A model generated the notes under the pieces. The model was not told the DNA's origin. It saw nothing but the letters and a program-made list of their open reading frames with translations, and ran no database searches. The translations under genes and the position numbers were made by a program. Source: Paenibacillus pinihumi DSM 23905 = JCM 16419 (lineage in GTDB: Bacteria > Bacillota > Bacilli > Paenibacillales > Paenibacillaceae). Taken from it: 64,000 nt of DNA. Where the stretch lies: positions 1 to 64,000 of the forward strand of contig NZ_KE383866.1 in the NCBI RefSeq assembly GCF_000422505.1. Reading direction: 5' to 3'. Position 1 is the stretch's first letter, and every line of letters begins with the position of its first letter. Positions 7,822 through 17,274 of this stretch are shown here, piece by piece.

Positions 7822-7866
7822 ATGCAAATCGCGGCCTATCAGAAGCTGATAGTTCCCCGGTTTTAG
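7822..7866 (+). CDS. Possible 14-residue leader peptide
   Basis: ATG at 7822 lies 12 bases after AAGGAGG and opens a frame MQIAAYQKLIVPRF, then a stop, about 75 bases before the OpuAC-like gene. The strong Shine-Dalgarno is otherwise unexplained. The spacing is long and no conserved motif is visible, so this is tentative. Confidence 0.25.
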   Translation: MQIAAYQKLIVPRF

Positions 7867-7942
7867 GAAACTTCAGGCAGTGCGTATTCAGAACAAAAAT
7901 GTTCAACAGACTAAACTAATATTGAGTTCCGGGGGGAAAAAG

Positions 7943-8845
7943 ATGAAGAAGAACAAAACTGTATTGCTGCTGCTTGCATTGATCATTACTGTAATGGGAG
8001 TTGCTACTGCTTGCGGAAACGGCTCATCCCAGAAAAAAATAGCCGTAGGCTCCAAAAACTTTACGGAATCGCTCTTGCTGGGTGAAATGTATGCGCTCGT
8101 GCTTGAGGATGCCGGCTTAAAAGTGGACAGAAAGCTTAATCTTGGCGGTACACTTATTGCGCATGAAGCGCTCAAAAAAGGAGACATCGACGTCTATCCG
8201 GAGTATACAGGTACCGCTCTGCTTAATATTTTGAACGAGAAGCCGCTCACAGATCCGAAGCAGGTATTCGATCTTGTCTCCGATTTCTATAAGAAGCAAT
8301 TTAATTTGACCTGGCTGGCTCCTTCCCAGGCCAATAACACTCAAGCGATAGCGATATCCCGTGCAGCTTCCGAGAAATACGGCATTACGACGCTTACAGA
8401 TTTGCAGGCCAAAGCAAGTGAAATTGACTTTGCAGCCGTGCCCGAGTTTGAAGAGCGTGAAGACGGATTGCTTGGGATGAATCGGGTATATGGGGAATTC
8501 AAATTCAAAAGCCTTAAGCTTTTCGATTATGGGATCAAGTACCGGACAGTGCTGAATGACGAGGCTCAAGCTACAATCGCATTCGGAACAGACGGCGAGT
8601 TGCTCAACCCGGATCTGCTGGTACTGCAGGATGACAAGCATTTATGGCCTCCTTACAATGTTGCGCCGGTAATCCGCCAAGAAACACTGGATCAAAACAA
8701 GGAAGTAGAAAAGCTGCTGGATGCGGTATCTGCGAAGCTGGATGATCAAACGATGCAGAAGCTGAATGCCGAAGTAGATATCAATAAAAAGGAATATAAA
8801 GATGTAGCCAAGCAATTTCTTAAAGAAAACGGACTTTTGAAATAA
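7943..8845 (+). CDS. OpuAC/OsmF-like substrate-binding lipoprotein
   Basis: A 300-residue protein from the ATG that follows GGGGGG and six bases. The signal peptide (KKNKTVLLLLALIITVMG) ends in a lipobox (ATACGNGS). The mature part has the quaternary-amine binding-protein signatures GSKNFTESLLLGEMYA, GGTLIAHEALKKGDIDVYPEYTGTAL and TDGELLNPDLLVLQDD, as in OpuCC/OsmF binders of glycine betaine, choline or carnitine. It has no permease or ATPase beside it. It is divergent from the MIO-less lyase pair with operator-like palindromes between them, which hints at co-regulation and perhaps a shared small-molecule substrate (inference). Confidence 0.88.
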   Translation: MKKNKTVLLLLALIITVMGVATACGNGSSQKKIAVGSKNFTESLLLGEMYALVLEDAGLKVDRKLNLGGTLIAHEALKKGDIDVYPEYTGTALLNILNEKPLTDPKQVFDLVSDFYKKQFNLTWLAPSQANNTQAIAISRAASEKYGITTLTDLQAKASEIDFAAVPEFEEREDGLLGMNRVYGEFKFKSLKLFDYGIKYRTVLNDEAQATIAFGTDGELLNPDLLVLQDDKHLWPPYNVAPVIRQETLDQNKEVEKLLDAVSAKLDDQTMQKLNAEVDINKKEYKDVAKQFLKENGLLK

Positions 8846-8945
8846 TGGAAGCCATAGTTGCAGTATCCGAATAAAATCAAGCCTTGCCAATAGCCTTATC
8901 CCTCACAATTGATCCTGTCATCATGCTGACGGGGAACAGACAAAA

Positions 8946-9003
8946 TACCCGCCTGCAGAAGTAAATCCTCCATTCCGGAGCGCTTCTGCGGGCGGGTATT
9001 TCA
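8946..9003 (+). terminator. Terminator after the OpuAC-like gene
   Basis: Arms AATACCCGCCTGCAGAAG and CTTCTGCGGGCGGGTATT enclose a loop that has its own small CTCC/GGAG stem; TTT follows. It may also serve the convergent response regulator gene ending at 9022. It is closely similar to the hairpin at 4579-4648. Confidence 0.78.
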
Positions 9004-9021
9004 TTATGGCCACTATTTTAA

Positions 9022-10635
9022 TTATTGTGAATTGGAATAATGATAGTCCCTGTATTCTTGCGGCGTAGAGCCGACCATTTTTTTGAACAGGTAGGTAAAG
9101 TACGCCGAGGTCTGGATGCCGACCTGGTCCGCTACCTCGTAGATTTTGATATTCGGGTCCTGAAGCAGCTTCTTGGCAAGTTGAATCCGGGTCTCCTGCA
9201 CAAATTCGGAGATAGTCTTGCCCGTCTCCTTCTTGAACAGTACGCTCAGATAGCTCGCGTTCAGGTTAAACTGCTCTGCAAGCTGCTTCACTGTCCAGTT
9301 TTCCTGAATCCGCTCTTCGATAAAAGCCGCCACCTTGCGGATCAGATTGTGCTGCTGGTTCATATGTTCCTTCTTCTCGACCCGCATATAACGGTCCACA
9401 TATTCAGTCAGCAGCTCAATGATTTGCGCAGTCGTGCCGCAGTCAAGCATTCGCCGCCACATCAGAATGTTCATATCGCCTTCAGGGCTGTTCTTCCATT
9501 TCAGCGACCGGATCAACTCACTCAGGAAGCTCATTCCAAATGCCTGGGCATAGGAAAAGGAGAATGGCTCCTGCGACAGCAGCAGCTCCAGTATCCGGTT
9601 CATATATTCGCTGACTTTGGCTGCCTCCCCGGCCTCCATCAGCTTGACAATTGTCGGCATATATTCCTCTCGCAGCCGGTAATCCTTGAATTCATGGGCG
9701 TTCATATGATCATGACGGACAATTTGCCCGTCCGCGATCAGCCGCGCCTGTGCCATCATGAATTTGACTTCCTTGTAGAACGTCGCGGCATCCTGCCACT
9801 GCTGCCCCACTTGGCTGCAGCCGATCGTTACGGTCAAGCCATGCTGCTCCTGCATCATTGACTGGATAAACACCAGCTGCTTCTCTACCCGCGCCTGCTC
9901 TTCCGGCGTAGGATCAAGATGGATCGCCAAAATTTCATCTGTGCTCGTCTGTGCTACAAAAATGGAATCCAGCTCAGGCAGTCCGACATCCACGGTCTGT
10001 CTGAATCCGCTGCCTAGCAGCATTCTTTCTTTGGCATCCTTGCCCGATGTCTGAAAACGGTCCAGTCCGAAGATGAACAATTGCAGGCCTCGCAGCCGGT
10101 CCGGCAGCTCCACTAGACTCTGCCACGATGCCAGCAACTCATCCGTTATGGCAATTTCCCAGATCAGATCGGTGACGAAGCGTTCCTTGACCAGCTTTAG
10201 ACTGCCGGAAATTTTCTTCTCCAGCTCACTGGTCTGCTCTACAATATGCCGCATCTTCTCCAGCGTCGTGCGAAAACCCTCCAGACGGCTCGATACCTCG
10301 TCCAGTTTGAGCGGCTTTAACACATAGGCTTGGGCGCCCACGTGAATCGCATCCTGTACAAATTCGAATTCGTTGTACCCGCTGATCATCAGCACCTGCA
10401 GATGCGGATGAAGCGTCTTCGCTTTGCCTACCAGTTCAATACCATTCATTCCGGGCATGGAGACATCCGAGATCAGAACGTCGAAGACCGAATCCTGCAT
10501 TGCCTCCAGTGCTTCTTCTCCCGATTCCATCGTCTCGGGCTCATCATAGCCGAGCTCCCGCCACTTGATATACCGGACCAGCCCCATCACATTTGAGGGT
10601 TCATCATCGACAATCATCACCTTGAGCAGATTCAT
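9022..10635 (-). CDS. YesN-type response regulator, AraC output (sugar module 1)
   Basis: A 537-residue regulator. The receiver domain is at 1-120 with phospho-acceptor Asp57 (VLISDVSMPGMNG) and the conserved Lys in YVLKPLKLDE; a long central region of unknown fold follows, then a C-terminal AraC pair of helix-turn-helices (WTVKQLAEQFNLNASYLSVLF and IYEVADQVGIQTSAYFTYLF). AGGAGGGAACA precedes the ATG, and the start overlaps the kinase stop as ATGA, so the two are translationally coupled. It likely activates the binder and permease genes upstream in response to its kinase. Confidence 0.95.
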   Translation of the reverse strand: MNLLKVMIVDDEPSNVMGLVRYIKWRELGYDEPETMESGEEALEAMQDSVFDVLISDVSMPGMNGIELVGKAKTLHPHLQVLMISGYNEFEFVQDAIHVGAQAYVLKPLKLDEVSSRLEGFRTTLEKMRHIVEQTSELEKKISGSLKLVKERFVTDLIWEIAITDELLASWQSLVELPDRLRGLQLFIFGLDRFQTSGKDAKERMLLGSGFRQTVDVGLPELDSIFVAQTSTDEILAIHLDPTPEEQARVEKQLVFIQSMMQEQHGLTVTIGCSQVGQQWQDAATFYKEVKFMMAQARLIADGQIVRHDHMNAHEFKDYRLREEYMPTIVKLMEAGEAAKVSEYMNRILELLLSQEPFSFSYAQAFGMSFLSELIRSLKWKNSPEGDMNILMWRRMLDCGTTAQIIELLTEYVDRYMRVEKKEHMNQQHNLIRKVAAFIEERIQENWTVKQLAEQFNLNASYLSVLFKKETGKTISEFVQETRIQLAKKLLQDPNIKIYEVADQVGIQTSAYFTYLFKKMVGSTPQEYRDYHYSNSQ

Positions 10636-12422
10636 TGTTCCCTCCTGAGCACCGGCTCCTCTGTACAAGCCGGAAATACAATCGAAACAAGTGTCCATTC
10701 CCCGGCAGCGCTTTCCATTGTGAATTTCGCTTGATCCCCAAAATACAGCGCCAGCCGTTCCTTAATATTGGTCATTCCAAATCCGTTCCCCTGCCCGACA
10801 TAGCTTCCTTCTTCAATCGCCTGCAGTGTATCCGACGGTATCCCCTGTCCATTATCGTAGACCGACATTCGCACCTGCCCGCCCTCTTTCATTACGGTGA
10901 TGCGAAGAATGGCACCCTTCTTGCGTGTAATTGCCCCATGCAGGTAGCAGTTTTCTACAATTGGCTGAAGCACCGTCTTGAGCGTATAGAGGCCGAGAGC
11001 GGTCTCATCAATCTCCCATTCAATCTGAATTCGTCCGTGATAGCGGAATTGCTGAATTTCCAGATAAGCCCGTACATGCTCCAGTTCATCCCGGATCGGG
11101 ATCACACTGATCTGATTATTGAGTGTCAACCGGTAAAAGGTCGTCAGCGCGTCAATAATCCGAATTTGCTCGTCATCCTCCACATCCAGCGCCCGCCAGC
11201 GGATAAGCCCCAGGGAATTATATATAAAATGCGGATTGATCTGGGCCTGCAGCGCCTTGAATGCCTGCTCCCTCTCCATTATGGAGGTCTTCGTAATATC
11301 ATCGACCAGTTTGCCGATCCGCCCGGACATGGAGTTGAACATGTTCTCCAGATCCCCAAGCTCATCATTCTGCTGGTGGCGCACACTGACATCGAATTCA
11401 CCGCGGGACAGATCGCTCATTCGTGTCCCCAACTTGCGAATCCGCCACACAATGTTTTTGACTATCGTCATCATCAGGAAGATCGACAGCAGCAGGAAGA
11501 ATGCCGTAATGCCGACGATCAGATACAGGACACTGCGGTTCTGATGGTCCATGTATTTCATATGAATGGCGGCTACGACATGCCAACCGGAAGACAGCGG
11601 CTTCGAGATCATAAGATCCTTGGAAGACACCGGATTATACGCAGAGGCACCTTCACCGTCCATCCCAATGTCCGGCCAGTCCTTGGTCACCATCCGTGCT
11701 CCAATGTGGGTCCGGTCGGTCGCTCCAAGAATGCGCCGCGAATCATCTACAATATACAAGCTGCCGTCACCGCTGAACGGGTGGTTCAGCATCTCTCCGA
11801 ATACGTTATCATAGTTCAATAGAATATAGACAACCCCAAGCATTTCACCGCTGTAGCTTAAAATTTTACGCGTAATAATCAGCTGATCCGGATTGCCCGG
11901 CACACTGCTCCATTCAAGGGAGCGCGAAGACTTCATAATATTATTGTACCAGGTACGCTCATCCATGCCGGATACTTTCCGGTCCTCGGGACGCCACAGC
12001 AACTGGCCGTCCTGAACAAGTGTCGGATTCGTATGATAAATGCGAAAGTCCGCGATTCCGGGCAAATATTTGCTCGTAATCAGAAACGTCCGGTCCACAT
12101 AATTGACCGTGTCCACATTCTCGGACATCTCTGTATATTCCCGGCCCAGGCGGGCAATCAGTTCTCCGTCGGTGGCTGTCCGGACAGCCAGAAAATCATA
12201 GCTCTGCTTGCCAAAATCCACATTGCGGGCAGTCTGCCGCACAGCCTCGTCTACCGTAACGAGATAGCTGTGATGAAAGCTCCGAATGACCATATAGATC
12301 GCTCCGCTGCCCAGAATCAGCGTCGGGGCAAGTAAAATGAGGCCGTAGAGAATTAATATTTTGCTGCGCAGATTCATTCCGCGTGTGAACCAGATAATCA
12401 TTTTCTCCAGCCTTAGCCGCAA
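10632..12422 (-). CDS. YesM-type sensor histidine kinase (sugar module 1)
   Basis: A 596-residue membrane kinase from the TTG eight bases after AAAGGAG; the frame is open far upstream, but that part reads as non-protein. The order is TM1 (KILILYGLILLAPTLILG), a large extracellular sensor region (about 50-310), TM2 (LYLIVGITAFFLLLSIF), HAMP, a His_kinase domain (QINPHFIYNSLGLIRWR, with the phospho-His in PHF), and an ATPase domain with N-box QPIVENCYLHG, DNGQGIP and GNGFGMTNIKERL. It should phosphorylate the adjoining regulator on sensing a glycan or its loaded binding protein. Confidence 0.94.
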   Translation of the reverse strand: MRLRLEKMIIWFTRGMNLRSKILILYGLILLAPTLILGSGAIYMVIRSFHHSYLVTVDEAVRQTARNVDFGKQSYDFLAVRTATDGELIARLGREYTEMSENVDTVNYVDRTFLITSKYLPGIADFRIYHTNPTLVQDGQLLWRPEDRKVSGMDERTWYNNIMKSSRSLEWSSVPGNPDQLIITRKILSYSGEMLGVVYILLNYDNVFGEMLNHPFSGDGSLYIVDDSRRILGATDRTHIGARMVTKDWPDIGMDGEGASAYNPVSSKDLMISKPLSSGWHVVAAIHMKYMDHQNRSVLYLIVGITAFFLLLSIFLMMTIVKNIVWRIRKLGTRMSDLSRGEFDVSVRHQQNDELGDLENMFNSMSGRIGKLVDDITKTSIMEREQAFKALQAQINPHFIYNSLGLIRWRALDVEDDEQIRIIDALTTFYRLTLNNQISVIPIRDELEHVRAYLEIQQFRYHGRIQIEWEIDETALGLYTLKTVLQPIVENCYLHGAITRKKGAILRITVMKEGGQVRMSVYDNGQGIPSDTLQAIEEGSYVGQGNGFGMTNIKERLALYFGDQAKFTMESAAGEWTLVSIVFPACTEEPVLRREQ

Positions 12423-12606
12423 GTCCAGCACTCCTTTCACCCACACAAAGTATATCATAGGCATGGTGAAACAGGGATAATAAGGACGCCAATGAAGGGA
12501 ATTCCTTATAGATGTCCACCGGTCTCCCGGAATGTTGCGCTGCACAGACGAACCTGAAAGGGAAGCCCATGTGCGGCTTCCCCTTCTGCTTGCCTGACTA
12601 TGATAT

Positions 12607-14253
12607 TTAAGCTCCTTGCTGCTTTTGGAACTCCTCATGCCATTCTTTTTTCAGATCGGTCCAGTGTGCGCGCTTCTCCAGAGCGGCCTGGAAATCGGTC
12701 CATGCCTGCTCAAACGCTGCATCATCTTTTGCCATCATGAGCTTGGCTTTGTACTCCTTGCGTACATTCTCCAGCTCCGGCAAATATTTCTCCCACTGGC
12801 CGCCTGGTCTTGCTTTGATCATATCTTGAGGCTCCGCTACACGAACGCCGCCCATTTTACCAATTTTCTCGGTGAACTCAATCGTTTTGAATCTGCCCTT
12901 TGGATCGGTTACACCGTAGTTCCACCAAGGATACCAATCATTGCTGTAGGAGGAGGTTCCGTACAGCTCAGGCGTTGTGCTTGCTTTTTTCGCCTGGTCG
13001 CCGGAATCATGCAGCTCCTTGTACTTCTCATCGGTATATACCCATTTGCCAAGCGGCTGATCGACCCAATCCCAGAATACGCCCGGAGGTCCTTCATTGA
13101 CCACTTGCTGCTGCTCAGGCTTGTTCGTCAATGTGTAATCGAAGAAGGCCAGAATCGTTTCAAGGTTTTTCGTGTTTTTGCTAATGTATACATCATTGCC
13201 CGGATAAGGGTTAACCAATTGATTCGCACCAATATGTTCGACACCCGGTACCTTCGGATATGGAATGGCTTCATAGAACCAGGCCGGCTCTGTTGGTCCG
13301 TCCAGTACTTCCCACAGCGAAGCATCCATATTGAAGAAGCCGCCGGCGTTCAAAGCAATACGTCCGGTTTTGTTTTTCTCTTTGTAGCGTTCTTTCTTAT
13401 CGGTGATCGCTTCGTGGTCGATCAGGTTTTCGCGGTACATTTTATTCATCCATTGATAGGCTGTTTTGTACTGCGGATCATCATAGATAAATTGAATATC
13501 ATTGCCATTTTTGGCGACTGGAATGACGCCGCCGGCAGAGCTCGTTGTAACCCCGAATGTGCTCAGGATAACGCTCTCATCATTCACATCGGACAGGAAG
13601 CTCAGCGGAATAAGCGGCTTGCCGGATGCATCGGTCTGCTTGGCTGCTGCTCTCAGATACTTCTCAAGACCCTCGAGCGTAGCCAAATCCTCCAGCTTCA
13701 TGCCGACCTTCTCTACAACGTCACTGCGTACAATCCATCCTCCGGAAGCCCAGCCCGGCCATGGATCTTCAGGGTTTTGGTCAAACCAGGTCGGAATCGA
13801 CCAGATATGGCCGTCTTTATCCTTCATGGCATCCAGGTAGACCTTCGGAATGGAAGCAAGGCCCGGATATTTGTCCGGCATATCAAAATACTGCTCCAGC
13901 GGAAGAATCGTCTGGGAACGGGTCATTGCAGAAGAGACTACATCACTGCGGGAGAAGATTGCCGCGTCCTCAAAGCCTCCCGTGTTCAGCTTCAGGTTCA
14001 ATGCCGTAATGGCATCGCCTTGCGTAGATTCCAGCTTGACATCAATACCGGGTTCTTTTTCTCTCCAGTATTTCTGTACCATGCTGTCATTGTTGACCAT
14101 CGCCGTCCAGCCGAGCCACAGCTTGAATGAATTGGACCCGCCGGATGCTTCTTCGGCTTTGCCTCCCCCGCCAGAGCAGGCAGTCAACCCTACCATTAGA
14201 AGCGTTAGAGATAATGCGGTTAATCGTTTTGCTCCCCATTTGTGCAGCTTCAT
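12607..14253 (-). CDS. Extracellular sugar-binding lipoprotein, LipO type (module 1)
   Basis: A 548-residue lipoprotein with a lipobox at LMVGLTACSGGGG, and a mature family-1 solute-binding fold of the long type (about 500 residues) that pairs with LplB/YtcP permeases. It starts after AAAGGGGAAGCAAC. The gene follows the two permeases and precedes the kinase/regulator pair on the same strand. The substrate is probably an oligosaccharide from a plant or microbial polysaccharide; nothing in the sequence specifies it. No ATPase is encoded nearby, as is usual for this class, which shares an MsmX-type ATPase. Confidence 0.93.
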   Translation of the reverse strand: MKLHKWGAKRLTALSLTLLMVGLTACSGGGGKAEEASGGSNSFKLWLGWTAMVNNDSMVQKYWREKEPGIDVKLESTQGDAITALNLKLNTGGFEDAAIFSRSDVVSSAMTRSQTILPLEQYFDMPDKYPGLASIPKVYLDAMKDKDGHIWSIPTWFDQNPEDPWPGWASGGWIVRSDVVEKVGMKLEDLATLEGLEKYLRAAAKQTDASGKPLIPLSFLSDVNDESVILSTFGVTTSSAGGVIPVAKNGNDIQFIYDDPQYKTAYQWMNKMYRENLIDHEAITDKKERYKEKNKTGRIALNAGGFFNMDASLWEVLDGPTEPAWFYEAIPYPKVPGVEHIGANQLVNPYPGNDVYISKNTKNLETILAFFDYTLTNKPEQQQVVNEGPPGVFWDWVDQPLGKWVYTDEKYKELHDSGDQAKKASTTPELYGTSSYSNDWYPWWNYGVTDPKGRFKTIEFTEKIGKMGGVRVAEPQDMIKARPGGQWEKYLPELENVRKEYKAKLMMAKDDAAFEQAWTDFQAALEKRAHWTDLKKEWHEEFQKQQGA

Positions 14254-14374
14254 GTTGCTTCCCCTTTCTACTTCTGTTTTGGTATGTGAACTTTCCTTAT
14301 ACCCGATAATTGAAGCTCTTGCCAGTACAATCTCCTGTTAGAAGCAAATCCTTGCCACTGGCTGTTCCTGCTGC

Positions 14375-15274
14375 TTAGCCTTTTACAGAACCGATCAGCA
14401 CGCCCTTGACAAAATACTTTTGCAGGAACGGATAAACGCAGAGGATCGGCAGTGCGCTAACCATAACGGTCGCCATCTTGATCGACATCAATGTGACGTT
14501 GGACAACATCGTTCCCCTGGCGAGTGCTTCCTGGTTGTTATTGGAGCCCAGTACCGTCGAGATGTCTTGTGCAGACAATAACTGCTGCAGGAATGTCTGT
14601 ACCGGAATCAGATTCTGATCGGATACATAGAAGGCGCCCGCGAACCAGTCATTCCAATGTCCGACAGCGGTGAACAATCCGAGCGCCGCCAGCATCGGCT
14701 TCGACAATGGCAGAATAATCGAGAACAGAATGCGGATCGGGTTGGCCCCGTCAATCTCCGCCGATTCGACGAGAGCATCAGGAATCCCCTGAATAAATTT
14801 CATCATAACGAACATGTTCCAGGCGGAAAAAGCAGTCGGTATAATGTAGACCCAGAACGAATTTAGCAGTGACAAGTTGTTAAGCTGGATATAGAACGGA
14901 ATCAGGCCGCCGCTGAACAGCATTGTAATCAATACATAAGTAAGCAGCGACTGGCGGAACGGCAATAGCCGATAGGACAGTCCGAACGCCATAAGCAACG
15001 TAACCATCAGTCCGATGAATGTGCCCAGAACTGTTCTGGCAATTGTAATCAGATACGCATGCTGGATAACCGAGTTGCCTAATACAATCTCAAAATTATA
15101 AAGTGTAAACTCGCGCGGCCACAAATATACGCCACCCTTTGCTGCGTCGCTCCCGACATTCAGAGAAATAGACAGCATATACAGGAACGGATAGATGACC
15201 GACAAACACAAGGCAAGCAAAAGTACAATAATAATGGCCTGGCCGATGCGTTCTCCTGTTGAAGTCTTAATCAT
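14375..15274 (-). CDS. ABC sugar permease, YtcP/LplC type (module 1)
   Basis: A 299-residue integral membrane protein with six predicted helices, starting with IGQAIIIVLLLALCLSVIYPFLYML. The MalG-like coupling motif EAA-x3-G appears as VESAEIDGANPIRILFSIILPLSKP. It ends LQKYFVKGVLIGSVKG, the standard C-terminus of this family. One base separates it from the upstream permease gene, so the two are co-transcribed and form the heterodimeric channel. Confidence 0.95.
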   Translation of the reverse strand: MIKTSTGERIGQAIIIVLLLALCLSVIYPFLYMLSISLNVGSDAAKGGVYLWPREFTLYNFEIVLGNSVIQHAYLITIARTVLGTFIGLMVTLLMAFGLSYRLLPFRQSLLTYVLITMLFSGGLIPFYIQLNNLSLLNSFWVYIIPTAFSAWNMFVMMKFIQGIPDALVESAEIDGANPIRILFSIILPLSKPMLAALGLFTAVGHWNDWFAGAFYVSDQNLIPVQTFLQQLLSAQDISTVLGSNNNQEALARGTMLSNVTLMSIKMATVMVSALPILCVYPFLQKYFVKGVLIGSVKG

Positions 15275-15275
15275 G

Positions 15276-16169
15276 CTACCACAGTCCTTCCCCGTTAAAT
15301 TTCCGCGCCATTTGGTTTGTGAAGAGCACCAGTAACAGGCTTATGACCGAGGAAAGCAGACCGACTGCCGTTGCCATGCCAAAGTAGCCTTGCTGCAAGC
15401 CGCTTCGCAATATGTACGTATCCAGTACATCTGCGACCGGCTGGTTGGCCGGGTTCATCAGCGGATAAATCTGATCCATGCCCACTGTAATCAAGCTCGG
15501 CATGCTGAGAATCAGTACGATTGAAATTGTCGGGAGAATGCCCGGAAACGTAATATGGCGAATTTGCGCCAGCTTGCCGGCTCCCTCTACCTTGGCTGCT
15601 TCATACAGCTGCGGATCAATCGAAGTAATTGCCGCCAAGTACAAAATTGTATTCCAGCCGACCTCTTTCCACAAGCCGCTCGCCACAACCATCGGACGGA
15701 ACCACTCGGTGGAGCCGAGGAAGAAGATTGGCTCGAAGCCCATGTTCACAATCAGCTGGTTGACAAGACCCCCATCAAGTGTTAACAACGATTGAAGGAT
15801 ATAAGCGACTACAATCCAAGAGAAGAAGTGCGGCAGATAGCTCACGGATTGCACGAACCGTTTGAAGCCGCCATGTCTCACTTCATTAATCATAAGGGCA
15901 AGAATAATCGGTGCCGGAAAGCCGGTTATGAATTTCAGCACGGCAATGTAGATTGTATTTCTCACCACGATCCAAAATTGTTCATCCTGCAAAAAAGCGA
16001 AATTTTCAAAGCCCACCCACTGGCTGTTCCACATCGTAAGCCCGATATGAAAATCCTTGAATGCCACTTGAATGCCGATCATCGGAATATAGCTGAATAA
16101 GAACAGCAGGACGACGGCCGGTAAAATCATCAGATACTGCCAACGGTATTTTGTTAGTCTGGCTAGCAT
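15276..16169 (-). CDS. ABC sugar permease, LplB type (module 1)
   Basis: A 297-residue six-helix permease from the ATG (MLARLTKYRWQYL) that follows AGGGGTGATAAC; the frame is open upstream but without a ribosome site. It has the LplB N-terminus (LMILPAVVLLFLFSYIPMIGIQVAFKDF) and coupling motif YEAAKVEGAGKLAQIRHITFPGI. It is the first gene of sugar module 1, followed by its partner, the binder and the two-component pair. A cre-like element lies about 90 bases upstream. Confidence 0.94.
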   Translation of the reverse strand: MLARLTKYRWQYLMILPAVVLLFLFSYIPMIGIQVAFKDFHIGLTMWNSQWVGFENFAFLQDEQFWIVVRNTIYIAVLKFITGFPAPIILALMINEVRHGGFKRFVQSVSYLPHFFSWIVVAYILQSLLTLDGGLVNQLIVNMGFEPIFFLGSTEWFRPMVVASGLWKEVGWNTILYLAAITSIDPQLYEAAKVEGAGKLAQIRHITFPGILPTISIVLILSMPSLITVGMDQIYPLMNPANQPVADVLDTYILRSGLQQGYFGMATAVGLLSSVISLLLVLFTNQMARKFNGEGLW

Positions 16170-16257
16170 GTTATCACCCCTGGCCTTTATTATAGAACCC
16201 GGATGAAAGCGGAACCATACTATAACGATTGGTTTTTTATCGTTTTGATTGGAGATT

Positions 16258-16272
16258 TTGAAGCGCTTGCAA
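16258..16272. promoter_or_regulatory. cre-like catabolite repression site
   Basis: TTGAAGCGCTTGCAA resembles a CcpA cre (TGnAAnCGnTnnCA) with one base missing in the left half. It lies upstream of the LplB-type permease gene, where carbon catabolite repression of a sugar operon would be expected. Degenerate, so tentative. Confidence 0.35.
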
Positions 16273-16472
16273 AAAAATGATGAATTCATCCTTTGACCAA
16301 GCAAGTGAATCACAAAAGAAAATGCCCCGGAAAGCAGCTTCCGGGGCTTGTGTTAAAGTCCTTCCTCCACTAATAGTCACTCTTGATAGCGGAAGGGACG
16401 AAGAATTTGTAAAGTGTGAACTCATTGTTCCAGAACTCACTACTGGGATCATGCGCATCGCTTCAATGAATA

Positions 16473-17105
16473 TTACACTTCATCTGCATCCGATTCATAA
16501 TGGCTGATATCCCCATGCAGCACAATCTCATGAGACCCGTCTTTGAAGTCGATCCGATTCAGGCAAGTCGGGTGAATATACGGCAAATCCCATAGTTTAT
16601 GAAGCGGTCTGCCCTCCAAATGTGTCATCAGCACCTTAATGACGACAGTATGGGTCACAATCAATACCGATTGCCCTCTGTGTGCCGCTACTATGTCCTG
16701 CAGCTTGGCCAAGGCCCGCAACTTTACCTCCTCAAAGGTCTCACTGTCTTTAATCTTGAACTTGATCGGATCTTCCCAAAAGTAGCTGTACTGATCCGGA
16801 TGGGTCACCTCGTTCTCCTCCGATGTGCGGCCCTCCCATTCTCCCAGACCCAGTTCCATAAATGCCTCCGCTGCATGAAGCGGGATATTGCGTTCTCCCC
16901 TAATAATTTCGGCCGTGCGAAAAGCCCGCAGACTTGGACTGGCATAGACAGCATCCAGTACAGTACCCTGCATGCCCTGAGCCAGCCATTCCGCCTGTTG
17001 GATTCCCAGCGGTGTGAGTGCAGAATCCTGATGCCCCTGCATACGGTGCTGCACGTTCCATTCGGTCTGTCCGTGTCTGGTCAGATAAATTGTAGTTGTT
17101 GTCAA
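16473..17105 (-). CDS. Histidine phosphatase family protein (PhoE/GpmB-like)
   Basis: A 210-residue cytoplasmic phosphatase of the phosphoglycerate-mutase superfamily. The catalytic RHG is at the N-terminus (IYLTRHGQTEWNVQHRMQGHQD), the acid/base Glu in ELGLGEWEGRTSEE, and the second His in VLIVTHTVVIKVLMTHL. The TTG start follows GGGGGAGAGCGACC. Substrates of such proteins range from sugar phosphates to alpha-ribazole phosphate; no context narrows it. It stands alone, divergent from a TetR gene. Confidence 0.9.
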   Translation of the reverse strand: MTTTTIYLTRHGQTEWNVQHRMQGHQDSALTPLGIQQAEWLAQGMQGTVLDAVYASPSLRAFRTAEIIRGERNIPLHAAEAFMELGLGEWEGRTSEENEVTHPDQYSYFWEDPIKFKIKDSETFEEVKLRALAKLQDIVAAHRGQSVLIVTHTVVIKVLMTHLEGRPLHKLWDLPYIHPTCLNRIDFKDGSHEIVLHGDISHYESDADEV

Positions 17106-17274
17106 GGTCGCTCTCCCCCGCTCTGGTCAAATCCATTTCGCTGCTGCATCCATAGTCATTCATAAGCAGCTTCTCCCTAAGATTAACATTACTTTGATCT
17201 CAAGGGCCAGCTTTCCGGACAAAACTTCTATTAAAAGCTGTTTATCTGTTTGAATTTTAGTGAGGATGATATGA

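Noticed and set aside
10635-11822. 395-residue + strand frame opposite the module 1 kinase
   Set aside because: Antisense shadow; the minus-strand kinase has all expected motifs.
12616-14130. 504-residue + strand frame opposite the module 1 binder
   Set aside because: Antisense shadow of the lipoprotein gene with Ile/Arg/Cys-rich composition.
16258-16272. Confident CcpA site
   Set aside because: One base is missing against the cre consensus; kept only as a low-confidence feature.
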